Source of the DNA: Psychromonas sp. MB-3u-54
GTDB taxonomy: Bacteria; Pseudomonadota; Gammaproteobacteria; Enterobacterales; Psychromonadaceae
Assembly: GCF_002836415.1 (NCBI RefSeq)
Contig: NZ_PJBP01000172.1
Location: 1 to 64,000, forward strand
Direction: 5' to 3'
DNA: 64,000 nt
Shown here: positions 8,690 through 16,864 of the stretch, piece after piece
Numbering within the stretch: position 1 is the first letter of the stretch
Layout: every line of letters starts with the position of its first letter
The notes under the pieces: model-generated
What the model was told of the DNA's origin: nothing
Database searches by the model: none
What the model saw: the letters and a program-made list of their open reading frames with translations, nothing else
Made by a program: the position numbers and the translations under genes

Positions 8690-9301
8690 CCACCATGCGA
8701 CTTACCATTTATCCGCTAACGCTGCGCTTAAGTAGCTTTTATCACCGTATAGTTTTCCTGATAAAGTGGCAACCATGTCAAGAGCGGGTCTAAATTGTCT
8801 TCTGTTATTGTTACACTCAATATATCGCCAAGGAGATTAACGACGAGGTGTCATTTGAAATCAAAAAACTATCCCCGTTGGTTTGCTGAATGAGGTTGTT
8901 AGATAGGTATTTAAAAGAATGATGGCTAATGGGATAACCTCTATGAACCTTATATCGCTTAGTAGTGAGGGGAAATGCGATTTTAAATATTTTGCTACAT
9001 AGCCTAAGGAATAATTCTTAAAATCTATGTAATAAGATTGATGAAAGCTAATGATAATTGTCATTATTTCTTAATTAATCATGTGCTTGGCTTTTCGTCT
9101 TTTTATCTCACCATTGGTGATTAAACGCGTTTCCCATTATGGGATGAAATGTTGCAAAAATCATCTACATCGCAAGATATACCCGTTAAATTCATCATGC
9201 CGATCCCGTTTTCTGTGTCTGATTTTTTTAGTTAAAAGATCAGATCGTGGAACCGGTATTTCGTTCAATTTATTTTAATTCTTATCCCGAATTCAGGTTA
9301 T
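8690..9301 (-). pseudogene. IS982-family transposase remnant
   Basis: On the minus strand the outer end at 9301 carries the terminal repeat CTGAATTCGGGATAAG. From about 9206 downward it reads MMNLTGISCDVDDFCN, then (8861-9064) MTIIISFHQSYY, YVAKYLKSHFPSLL and SKPTGIVF. These are the N-terminal and middle parts of an IS982 DDE transposase. The segment IDSTK to GWFFGFK is deleted. Then HLVVNLLGDILSVTITEDNLDP and, after a frameshift, DMVATLSGKLYGDKSYLSAALADKW follow, near the catalytic region, before a stop. There are several frameshifts and stops and the C-terminus is missing, so it is not functional. It separates the aminotransferase gene from the LysR/CoA-transferase group. Confidence 0.75.
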
Positions 9302-9437
9302 TTAATAAATCGAATTATTATTTACTTGTGAGTATTAATATCACTTTACTACAGTTGCATCAGGAATCGTGCAAATGTAATGATCTGATCAACCTCTCAG
9401 CAACCAGCTAATCAAAATGGTACTTCTATAGAAGTAA

Positions 9438-10325
9438 CTATTGATAATAACTTCGTAAAATTTCTATAAAAGCCTGTGCTGTTTGCGATAATGGATACCT
9501 ACGACGCGTAATAATACCAACACGACGACTAATCACTGGCGATGACAGCTCTCTAAATTCAAGGTTTAAAGCTTGCATTTGTTGTTTGTAAAGAGAGGGT
9601 ATTACACTAACACCTAACTCTGTAGCGACCATTTGGACCACTGTCGCTAATTGATTGGTTTCAAAAGTCACATTTAAGAATATATTTTGCTCTGCAAGTA
9701 TGTTGTCCATTAGCAGCCTAATACTTGAAGGGTGTTTTAAGGTGATAAAAGGATGTTTTATTAAATGTTGCCAACCGACTTTTTTAACTTTCATCAACTT
9801 ATGATTTTTAGAAAAAGCGGCGACGAATTTATCTGAGAATAATGTTTCAAAACTGAGATCGTCTGAAGTATCAGGATCAAAACTTATGGCAAATTCTACT
9901 TTACCTGTTTGTACCATTTTAACCGCATCTTCAGCAATCACATCATGAATTTTCACCTTTATAGCGGGATACTCTTTATTAAAAGATAAAAGGTGCTGCG
10001 GCAGGTGTGTGCTGGCAAATGAAGGCATAGCAGATAGTGATAAGTTACCGTGCTGCAATGAAAATAAATCATGAAGCTCAATGAAAGCATTATCAAAATC
10101 AGCTAACAATCGTCTGGCAACAGGCAAGAAAATCTCACCCTCAGGTGTTAATGCGAGTGTTCTTGTTGATCTTGCCAGGAGCTTTCCTCCAACCGTTTCT
10201 TCTAATTTTTTAATCGCAGTACTTAAAGCTGGCTGTGATAGGTGAAGTAACTCACTTGCCTCGACAAAACTGTTTACCTTAACAACCGCTAAAAAGGTTC
10301 TAATTTGTTTGATGGTTATATTCAT
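9438..10325 (-). CDS. LysR-family transcriptional regulator, divergent from the CoA-transferase operon
   Basis: The 295 residues start with the canonical LysR winged helix: IKQIRTFLAVVKVNSFVEASELLHLSQPALSTAIKKLEETVGGKLL (residues about 4-50). A periplasmic-binding-protein-like effector domain follows. It is transcribed away from scoA with a 155-base spacer containing several AT-rich ATTAAT-type half repeats (about 10345-10385). The usual arrangement suggests that it controls scoAB and the thiolase, perhaps sensing a tyrosine or acetoacetate pathway intermediate. The effector cannot be read from sequence. The gene appears intact. Confidence 0.9.
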   Translation of the reverse strand: MNITIKQIRTFLAVVKVNSFVEASELLHLSQPALSTAIKKLEETVGGKLLARSTRTLALTPEGEIFLPVARRLLADFDNAFIELHDLFSLQHGNLSLSAMPSFASTHLPQHLLSFNKEYPAIKVKIHDVIAEDAVKMVQTGKVEFAISFDPDTSDDLSFETLFSDKFVAAFSKNHKLMKVKKVGWQHLIKHPFITLKHPSSIRLLMDNILAEQNIFLNVTFETNQLATVVQMVATELGVSVIPSLYKQQMQALNLEFRELSSPVISRRVGIITRRRYPLSQTAQAFIEILRSYYQ

Positions 10326-10480
10326 GTAAATTAATCATTTATTAAAATTATTTATTAATCGGTAATATTAATCAATTTTACATATACAGTCAATTGTAAG
10401 ATGCTGGATCTCTAGACATCACAACATAAGGGCTTTCTTATCTAATTAAATAGTCAGATAAGAAAGTAAAGTAAAGTGAC

Positions 10481-11188
10481 ATGGCAGGATTTAATAAAGT
10501 AGTGAGTAGCTATCAAGAAGCAATGGCTGGATTAACTGATGATATGACAATTATCTCTGGTGGATTTGGCTTGTGTGGCATTCCAGAAAATTTAATTGCG
10601 GAAATAAAACGTAAAGGCACAAAGGGATTAACACTTGTGTCTAACAACTGTGGTGTTGATGATTTTGGCTTAGGCGTGCTGTTACCCGATCGTCAAATAA
10701 AAAAAATTATCGCCTCTTATGTTGGGGAAAATGCTGAGTTTGAACGACAAATGATGTCGGGTGAGCTAGAGGTTGAATTAACACCACAAGGTACCTTAGC
10801 TGAAAAAATGCGTGCTGGCGGTGCTGGTATTCCTGCTTTTTACACTGCAACTGGTGTGGGTACGCCCGTCGCAGAGGGGAAAGATGAGCGTCAATTTAAT
10901 GGTCGAAATTATATTTTAGAAGAATCTATCACTGGTGATTTTGCCATTGTAAAAGCGTGGAAAGCCGATAAATTTGGGAACTTGGTTTTTAGAAAAACAG
11001 CGCGTAATTTTAATCCTATGGCGGCAACCGCAGGTAAAATTACTGTCGTCGAAGTGGAAGAAATAGTAGAGCCCGGAGCACTTGATCCGGATCAAATTCA
11101 TACTCCAGGTATTTATGTTAATCGGTTAATTCAAGGTACTTTTGAAAAGCGCATTGAACAATATACCACTCGACCTGCAGGAGAGTAA
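10481..11188 (+). CDS. scoA: Acetoacetate (3-oxoacid) CoA-transferase subunit A
   Basis: The alpha subunit of succinyl-CoA:3-ketoacid CoA transferase, 235 residues. The family signature [13 protein letters not shown] is at residues 27-39, followed by [38 protein letters not shown] and [12 protein letters not shown] complete the pattern. It activates acetoacetate with CoA taken from succinyl-CoA and acts as a heterodimer with the next gene, which starts two bases after its stop. In this cluster it would process the acetoacetate released by fumarylacetoacetase. The AtoDA acetyl-CoA-dependent enzymes are related, so the CoA donor is not certain. Confidence 0.92.
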   Translation: MAGFNKVVSSYQEAMAGLTDDMTIISGGFGLCGIPENLIAEIKRKGTKGLTLVSNNCGVDDFGLGVLLPDRQIKKIIASYVGENAEFERQMMSGELEVELTPQGTLAEKMRAGGAGIPAFYTATGVGTPVAEGKDERQFNGRNYILEESITGDFAIVKAWKADKFGNLVFRKTARNFNPMAATAGKITVVEVEEIVEPGALDPDQIHTPGIYVNRLIQGTFEKRIEQYTTRPAGE

Positions 11189-11190
11189 TC

Positions 11191-11847
11191 ATGGCGTTAT
11201 CAAGAGATCAAATAGCACAACGTGTTGCTCGTGAATTAGAAGATGGCTATTACGTTAACCTAGGTATAGGCATTCCCACCCTTGTAGCTAACTATATACC
11301 TGCTGATATGGAAGTCATGCTGCAATCTGAAAATGGTCTTTTAGGTATGGGACAATTTCCAAGCGAAGATGAAATAGATGCTGATTTAATCAATGCCGGA
11401 AAACAAACCGTGACGATGGCAACGGGCGCATCAATATTCGACTCGGCTGAATCTTTTGCCATGATCCGTGGTGGTCATATCGACTTAACGGTATTAGGCG
11501 CTTTTGAAGTAGATGTTAATGGCAACATAGCTTCGTATATGATCCCCGGAAAATTAATCAAAGGAATGGGGGGCGCAATGGACTTAGTTGCTGGGGCAGA
11601 AAATATTATCGTCACTATGACACATGCATCAAAATACGGTGAATCAAAATTGTTAACTAATTGCACTTTACCACTTACTGGTAAAGGTTGTATTAAAAAA
11701 GTGCTAACCGACTTAGCTTTCATTGAAATTAAAAACGGCAAGTTTCATCTTTTAGAACACGCGCCGGGCGTTACAGTAGAAGAAATCATTAGACTTACCC
11801 AAGGTGAGTTAGTTGTGCCTGAAAATGTGCCTGAAATGCAATTCTAA
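11191..11847 (+). CDS. scoB: Acetoacetate (3-oxoacid) CoA-transferase subunit B
   Basis: The beta subunit, 218 residues, translationally coupled to scoA (AGGAG site within the scoA end). YVNLGIGIPTLVANY leads to the catalytic glutamate in LQSENGLLGMG (about residue 51). GGHIDLTVLGAFEVD, GKLIKGMGGAMDLV and THASKYGESKLL are the expected conserved blocks. With scoA it forms acetoacetyl-CoA, the substrate of the thiolase encoded next. No irregularities are seen. Confidence 0.93.
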   Translation: MALSRDQIAQRVARELEDGYYVNLGIGIPTLVANYIPADMEVMLQSENGLLGMGQFPSEDEIDADLINAGKQTVTMATGASIFDSAESFAMIRGGHIDLTVLGAFEVDVNGNIASYMIPGKLIKGMGGAMDLVAGAENIIVTMTHASKYGESKLLTNCTLPLTGKGCIKKVLTDLAFIEIKNGKFHLLEHAPGVTVEEIIRLTQGELVVPENVPEMQF

Positions 11848-11886
11848 TTAGTCGCGTCAAATGAATATTATTAGGAGAATTTTAAG

Positions 11887-13071
11887 ATGAACAAAAGAGA
11901 AGTTGTGATTGTAAGTGCTGTTAGAACAGCTATTGGCGAATATGGCGGTAGCTTAAAAGATATTGCTCCCACTGACTTAGCAGGATTAGTCATTAGAGAA
12001 GCCGTACAACGCGCTGAGATTGATAGTGAGGATGTTGGCCATTGCATTATCGGCAGTGTTACTCATTCAGACAGAAAAGATATGTACATGAGTCGTTCTG
12101 CGGCGCTTAAGGGTGGTTTATCCGTAACTACACCAGCTGTTACGGTTAACCGACTATGTGGCTCTGGTTTACAATCTATTATTTCAGCAGCACAATTAAT
12201 ATTGCTTGGTGATTGTGATATTGCGGTTGCTGGTGGCGTAGAGTCTATGAGTAGAGTGCCTTATTGGGTACCAAAAGCACGTTTTGGCATTCGTATGGGC
12301 GATACTAATATGGTTGATCCAATGGTGGGCGCATTAACGTGCCCAGTTAATGATACTCATATGGGTATTACGGCTGAAAATGTTGCAGAAAAATGGAATA
12401 TTTCTCGTGAAGAACAAGATGCTTTAGCACTTGAAAGTCACAAACGAGCAGAGCATGCAATAAACGATAAACGTTTTGTCGAGCAAATATTGCCTGTTGA
12501 ATTGAAAAACCGTAAAGGCGTCACTGTTTTTGAGCAAGATGAGCATGTGCGTTTTGGTTCTACAGCTGAACAGTTTTCTAAATTACTTCCTGCATTTAAA
12601 AAAGATGGCTCAGTGACTGTGGGTAATTCTTCAGGTATAAATGATGCTGCAGCAGCTATTGTGATGATGGATAAATCTGTCGCTGATGCTAAAGGCCTTA
12701 AGCCTATGGCTAAATTAGTAAATTATTCTTTTGCTGGTGTTGAACCAAAACACATGGGCATTGGCCCTGTACCTGCAATCAAAACACTATTAGAAAAAGC
12801 TAACTTATCTGTTGATGATATTGATGTTTGGGAGATTAATGAAGCCTTTGCATCACAAGCTTTAGCCGTGGTAAAAGATTTAAAAATTGACCCCGCTAAA
12901 GTAAATCCAAACGGGTCAGGGATTTCTCTCGGTCATCCTATTGGCGCAACGGGCTCTGTTATTACAGTAAAAGCATTATATGAGTTAAAAAGAACATCAG
13001 GTAAATATGCTGTTGTCTCTATGTGTATTGGAGGTGGTCAAGGGATTGCTTCTTTATTTGAGTGTATGTAA
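11887..13071 (+). CDS. atoB: Acetyl-CoA acetyltransferase (thiolase)
   Basis: A 394-residue type II thiolase that cleaves acetoacetyl-CoA with CoA into two acetyl-CoA. The nucleophilic cysteine is in VNRLCGSGLQSI (about residue 90), GGVESMSR follows, NEAFA is present, the active-site histidine is in GISLGHPIGATG and the second cysteine is in CIGGGQG near the C-terminus. It starts 39 bases after scoB with an AGGAG site and probably ends the operon at the hairpin 13079-13112. It completes the route from tyrosine to fumarate and acetyl-CoA. The chain-length range cannot be read from the sequence. Confidence 0.93.
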   Translation: MNKREVVIVSAVRTAIGEYGGSLKDIAPTDLAGLVIREAVQRAEIDSEDVGHCIIGSVTHSDRKDMYMSRSAALKGGLSVTTPAVTVNRLCGSGLQSIISAAQLILLGDCDIAVAGGVESMSRVPYWVPKARFGIRMGDTNMVDPMVGALTCPVNDTHMGITAENVAEKWNISREEQDALALESHKRAEHAINDKRFVEQILPVELKNRKGVTVFEQDEHVRFGSTAEQFSKLLPAFKKDGSVTVGNSSGINDAAAAIVMMDKSVADAKGLKPMAKLVNYSFAGVEPKHMGIGPVPAIKTLLEKANLSVDDIDVWEINEAFASQALAVVKDLKIDPAKVNPNGSGISLGHPIGATGSVITVKALYELKRTSGKYAVVSMCIGGGQGIASLFECM

Positions 13072-13078
13072 AAAATAG

Positions 13079-13115
13079 AACCAGTTGAAATATCTGCCAT
13101 TTTTAACTGGTTTTA
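13079..13115 (+). terminator. Terminator of scoAB-thiolase operon
   Basis: Arms AACCAGTT (13079-13086) and AACTGGTT (13105-13112), with additional A/T pairing inside and TTAT after. It is a moderate-strength rho-independent form. Confidence 0.55.
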
Positions 13116-13175
13116 TGGCTCTTTCGAGCGTTAACATCCCCATCAATCCCCGTCGTAATTGAATACATTATTAAT

Positions 13176-13640
13176 TAACCTGAGATTGGGTTAAGCCATT
13201 ATGATATTTTAACCAATTAGCATTTTTTTTCATTGGGTGTTAAATTGATTGATGTTTTTTTTGCAGGCAATAGGCAATTAAACCACCCCGTATATTTACA
13301 ACAAAGCCAGTGATGCTGCGGTGTCGAGTATGCTCTATATATGAAATGTTTTTTACTTGATCATTGATTTTTCCGATAAGATAACGCTTGCTGAGCATCG
13401 CTTTATTCTACTTGCTTATCGCTGCCTTTTTTATTTTTTTCGAAAATTTGTTATTATTTCCACACCTTTGTATTGTAATTTTAAACCAAAAAAACATCCT
13501 ATTGTGCTTTCCCATGCTTCGCAATTGCGCTAAAAACTTTGTTACGTTTTGCTCTGATAATATGGCATAGCACAATTTTTGTGGAATCGATAAAAGCAAT
13601 CTTTGCCCTCGTTTCCCATCTATTGCAATCATGTCAACAT
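13176..13640 (-). pseudogene. IS982-family transposase remnant (middle and C-terminus) with right terminal repeat
   Basis: The minus strand reads FIDSTKIVLCHIIRAKRNKVFSAIAKHGKAQ (about 13600-13510), a frame-shifted WFFWFK, and then from about 13395 KRYLIGKINDQVKNISYIEHTRHRS plus GFVVNIRGGLIAYCLQKK. This is the end of an IS982 transposase, stopping at about 13247. The terminal repeat CCTGAGATTGGGTTAAG is at 13181-13197. Large internal deletion and stops are present. It is joined directly to an ISAs1 fragment upstream. Confidence 0.72.
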
Positions 13641-13960
13641 GCATGGCTTTATGACAGTCATTCAGATAGGCAATAAACGCTTTTTGGAATACCTTTGGAT
13701 TCATCACGGAGAAGATACGCACTATCCTGAGATAGCATGGAATACCATTTTCAAAGTGAGAGAACGCCCTTAGAAAACATATATTATCCTCAAAAAAATC
13801 AGATGCTTAATACCAAGCTTCAGCACCCTCTATAGTTGCAGTTGTTGCTAAAAACAAAATTTCAGATAATTTATGCATAACTTTCCACTCTTGACGTGGT
13901 TCTCTGATCCGTAAAGAGAAGTATAAGATCACCGGTAAATATGATCTTGTGATATTTGTC
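13640..13960 (-). pseudogene. ISAs1-family transposase N-terminal remnant
   Basis: Reading downward from about 13930: REPRQEWKVMHKLSEILFL, TTATIEGAEAWY, one in-frame TAA at about 13810, then DFFEDNICFLRAFSHFENG, IPCYLRIVRIFSVMNPKVFQKAFIAYL and IAIDGK. This is the start of an ISAs1 (H-repeat) DDE transposase up to its first catalytic Asp. Immediately after IDGK the sequence becomes IS982, so one insertion or deletion fused the two. The annotated-looking frame 13408-13722 is a chimera of both and not a gene. Confidence 0.72.
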
Positions 13961-13964
13961 ACTA

Positions 13965-14231
13965 TATATACCCATGATACTTCAAGATGCAAAGTCAGCA
14001 AGGAAAATTATGCTGAGATGCGAGGCATAAAATTGAAGGTTAGTTATTCTACATAGAGATTTTATAACAACGCAGATTAGCACAATTTACCTTGCCCTAC
14101 GGGGCGCAAGGTCGAAAACCAGCGCTGCGTTGCACCAATCGAAAAGGGAATAACCATTACCTCATGTTGCGTCTTGCTCTGGTCTCCGACCTTGCGCCTG
14201 ACAAAGCATTTTGAAGTAACATGGGTATATA
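13965..14231. mobile_element. MITE-like element, 267 bp, with ~32-bp terminal inverted repeats
   Basis: The ends read inward TATATACCCATGATACTTCA (13965) and TATATACCCATGTTACTTCA (from 14231 on the other strand). The similarity continues to about 32 bases with four mismatches. No coding sequence is visible inside; the interior has GC-rich patches unlike the flanks. It lies directly against the ISAs1 remnant. Confidence 0.75.
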
Positions 14232-14324
14232 AGCAATTTATCTGTTCATTTTATAGGCGTTTCGTGATTTAGTCCTGGTTCATTAAGTTAATGTTTTTAG
14301 ATGGATTGATAAATACTGCAAAGT

Positions 14325-14801
14325 CTAGCTGCTAACATCATCATCGCTATTCTTAAACACACTTTTATTAGAAATCACATCTAATTGCATACTGAGCTTA
14401 ACTGTCAATATTTTCAACTGTTCGCACTCTTGATCTGTTAATCCCTCAAGTAACCGTTGCTCTTGATTTTTAGCTAATGGAATAATTTCTTGATACAGCT
14501 CATGTCCCTTGGCTGTGAGATTTAACAAGTTCTTCCGCCGATCCTGAGAACTAACCTGTTGAAATAAAAGTTCAGACTGAATAAGTTTATTAATAGCACG
14601 ACTCACCTGCATTTTATCAAGGTGAGTAAATTTACATATCTCTCGAGCTGATAGTTCATTATGATAACCAATTGTCGCCAGAACACGCCACTCCATTTTC
14701 GTGATCCCGAATTTTTCATATATTTGTGCAATAAACTCAGTCACCTGCTGTGCTAACACCGAAAATTGATAAGGGAAGAAGGTATTCAAATTTAATGACA
14801 C
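14325..14801 (-). CDS. MarR-family transcriptional regulator of the tyrosine regulon (proposed)
   Basis: A 158-residue winged-helix protein with ITKMEWRVLATIG, ELSAREICKFTHLDKMQVSRAINKL (recognition helix region, about residues 50-75) and SSQDRRKNLLNLTAKG as the wing. This is the standard MarR layout, acting as a homodimer. It is divergent from the tyrosine-permease gene. The shared intergenic region has two 20-bp palindromes that recur before hppD and the aminotransferase. That distribution makes it the best candidate for their binder, probably a repressor released by tyrosine or a catabolite (inference). A LysR protein is also in the cluster but its own promoter region lacks this motif. Confidence 0.88.
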   Translation of the reverse strand: MSLNLNTFFPYQFSVLAQQVTEFIAQIYEKFGITKMEWRVLATIGYHNELSAREICKFTHLDKMQVSRAINKLIQSELLFQQVSSQDRRKNLLNLTAKGHELYQEIIPLAKNQEQRLLEGLTDQECEQLKILTVKLSMQLDVISNKSVFKNSDDDVSS

Positions 14802-14874
14802 ATTATCACCTATAGTTTTTATGTGAACGGGGTAACTATATTATAATAACAATGGGAATATATGATACATATTA

Positions 14875-14903
14875 TTGACATTAGTAACAATTGATACTAT
14901 TAT
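14875..14903 (+). promoter_or_regulatory. Promoter of the tyrosine permease gene
   Basis: TTGACA (14875-14880), 17-base spacer, TATTAT (14898-14903). Operator copy 14881-14900 fills the spacer, which would block RNA polymerase when occupied. Confidence 0.72.
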
Positions 14904-14931
14904 TTTTTAAATTGGTATCATTCGTTACTAA
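14881..14931. promoter_or_regulatory. Twin operator sites before the permease gene
   Basis: TTAGTAACAATTGATACTAT (14881-14900) and, inverted, TTGGTATCATTCGTTACTAA (14912-14931). The centres are 31 bp apart, the same as at 6810-6860. The first lies in the promoter spacer and the second just downstream of the -10 box. Confidence 0.7.
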
Positions 14932-14947
14932 ATAAAGAGGCCCTATC

Positions 14948-16156
14948 ATGATCCTAAATAAAACAATAGGTAGTATGTTAATAATAGCAGGTACATCAAT
15001 AGGTGCGGGAATGCTAGCACTTCCAATTGCTTCAGCTGGGCTTGGTTTTTCTACCGCTATGATTGTTCTACTAATAATGTGGTTATTAATGACTTATACT
15101 GCTTTATTAATGCTAGAAGTACACCAGTATGCAAGCGCAGAGGCAACATTAAATACTTTAGCAAAATCACTATTAGGAAAAAAAGGCCAGCTTATTGCTA
15201 ATCTTTCAATGCTTTTTTTATTTTATGCTTTATGTTCTGCTTACATTGCTGGGGGAGGAGCACAATTACAAGATAATATTAAGAGCATCTTAAATGTTCA
15301 GGTAGCCCCGCAAATAGGCCCTATTGTTTTTGCTGTAGTTATTGGTGCTATCATCACCCTTGGAACTGCAACCGTAGATAAAGTGAATCGTGTTCTATTT
15401 ACGATAAAAATATTCGTACTTATATCAATTTTCTATCTACTAACCCCTAGTATTCAAGGTGAAAATTTACTTGCAATGCCGATGCAACAAGGTTTAATCA
15501 TTTCTGCTCTTCCTATTATTTTTACTGCATTTGGATTTCATGGCTCAATACCTTCCGTTGTACGATATATCGGTATTGATATTAAATCACTCCGTAAGGT
15601 GATGATAATAGGCGCTACATTACCATTATTTATTTATTTGTTATGGCAAACGGTTAGTCAAGGAGTAATAAATCAAGAAGCCTTAGAAGGTGTTGGTGGC
15701 TTAAATGAGTTTATCAGCATCTTATCAATTAAATTGAATAGTCCAAGCATTAGAAGTTCTATAACCATATTTGCAGATTTGGCCCTCGCAACATCCTTTC
15801 TTGGTGTTAGTTTGGGTTTATTTGACTTTCTTCGTGATTCACTAAATCGTGGTAGTTCAAAACAAGATCGTTTAGTTACTGCAGCTGTAACTTTTCTTCC
15901 ACCTCTTGGCTTTGCTCTTTTTTACCCTCAAGGCTTTATATCAGCATTAGGATACGCCGCCATAGCATTAGTAGTGCTGGCAGTATTTCTTCCTGTCGCT
16001 ATGGTCTGGGTACAACGCAAGCAAAAAGAAGCTAATAGTAATGATTATCAAGTGTGCGGGGGAATTCCAGCATTAGTATTAGCGACTACTTGTGGTGTAA
16101 CAATTATTGCCGCTCAACTAATGCAAGCCATAGGTATCATACCGACAATAGGTTAA
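14948..16156 (+). CDS. tyrP: Aromatic amino acid permease, HAAAP family (TyrP-like)
   Basis: A 402-residue inner-membrane protein with about 11 hydrophobic segments. The N-terminal IGSMLIIAGTSIGAGMLALPI is the diagnostic motif of hydroxy/aromatic amino acid permeases (TyrP, Mtr, TnaB). FTAFGFHGSIPSVVRYIG in the middle is also conserved. It is a proton-driven importer. Tyrosine as substrate is inferred from its place in a tyrosine-degradation cluster and the shared operators. The start is ATG 14948, 5 bases after an AGAGG-type site (AAAGAGGCCCTATC). The gene looks intact. Confidence 0.88.
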   Translation: MILNKTIGSMLIIAGTSIGAGMLALPIASAGLGFSTAMIVLLIMWLLMTYTALLMLEVHQYASAEATLNTLAKSLLGKKGQLIANLSMLFLFYALCSAYIAGGGAQLQDNIKSILNVQVAPQIGPIVFAVVIGAIITLGTATVDKVNRVLFTIKIFVLISIFYLLTPSIQGENLLAMPMQQGLIISALPIIFTAFGFHGSIPSVVRYIGIDIKSLRKVMIIGATLPLFIYLLWQTVSQGVINQEALEGVGGLNEFISILSIKLNSPSIRSSITIFADLALATSFLGVSLGLFDFLRDSLNRGSSKQDRLVTAAVTFLPPLGFALFYPQGFISALGYAAIALVVLAVFLPVAMVWVQRKQKEANSNDYQVCGGIPALVLATTCGVTIIAAQLMQAIGIIPTIG

Positions 16157-16287
16157 TGATGTTCTCAAAATATATATCATTTAGAGTTATACATTATTAT
16201 AAGAGGCATATTCAACTTTGAAGTACATAACTACTCTGCAGCTATAGACCCTATGTTCAGCCATTAATTTGGCTGGCATTTTATGAT

Positions 16288-16467
16288 TTATGTTCTTTTT
16301 AAGTCAATCATTGAGCTGACAATTACATCTTGAACTTCTGATTGCGATACTTTTTTGAAGTCTGTAGATTTCGGCCAATATTGTCTTAATAGCTGATTGA
16401 TGTTTTCATTCAATCCTCGTTGCCACAAACAATAAGGGATCTGCAAACTCAACAACCGCCGACTAAA
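16288..16467 (-). pseudogene. IS30-family transposase C-terminal fragment
   Basis: The minus strand reads PYCLWQRGLNENINQLLRQYWPKSTDFKKVSQSEVQDVI, the hallmark end of IS30 transposases (WQRG-NEN-N-LLRQY-PK). The RPRK motif that should follow is lost. At 16467/16468 it is joined to an IS982 end. Confidence 0.7.
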
Positions 16468-16555
16468 GTAACCTGAGATTGGCTTAAGCCATGATGATAT
16501 TTTAACCAATTAGTTCCTTTTTTTCGTTGGGTGCTAAATTGATTGATGGTTTGTT
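16468..16555. repeat. Second copy of an IS982 right end
   Basis: About 85 bases here are near-identical to 13176-13262, including the terminal repeat CCTGAGATTGGCTTAAG and a shared AACCAATTAG block. No transposase coding is left. Confidence 0.7.
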
Positions 16556-16558
16556 TTG

Positions 16559-16735
16559 TTTAATCAACAAATAGAATTAGTTTATGAATCATTTGAAAGC
16601 AATGATACCTATGACAATATGATGGTACGCCTTATTGGAGTAGGACGAATGGCATCATCTTCAATACAAATACGCTCGCTCACAAACGGTGCAGCTCGTT
16701 TTAAAGCAAGCTTGGTTGTGGATCAATAATATCCA
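16559..16735 (+). other. Orphan coding-like fragment
   Basis: The plus strand is open from about 16567 to a TAA near 16728, reading QQIELVYESFESND, MVRLIGVGRMASSSIQIRS and ARFKASLVVDQ. It has no start or ribosome site. It looks like the C-terminus of a protein I do not recognise, stranded between IS debris and the integrase fragment. Confidence 0.3.
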
Positions 16736-16737
16736 GA

Positions 16738-16855
16738 GAAGCCCAAACTTTCAAAAGAAATAATGGGCCCGAACCTGGGCGAAAAACAAAACCCAGAACT
16801 GAAAGAGTTTACTATTAATACCAAAAGCATAAAACCTGTTTGATGGGTTAGATAT
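16738..16855 (+). repeat. Direct repeat of the integrase N-terminal fragment
   Basis: It matches 1618-1727. A 30-base block (16766-16795 versus 1649-1678) is identical, with weaker similarity on both sides and a small insertion. Both copies are in the same orientation, 15.1 kb apart, and enclose the tyrosine genes. Confidence 0.7.
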
Positions 16856-16864
16856 CCTGCTTAA

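Noticed and set aside
16258-16275. Hairpin CAGCCA/TGGCTG after the permease gene as terminator
   Set aside because: The stem is six pairs without a T run and lies at the edge of the IS30 remnant.
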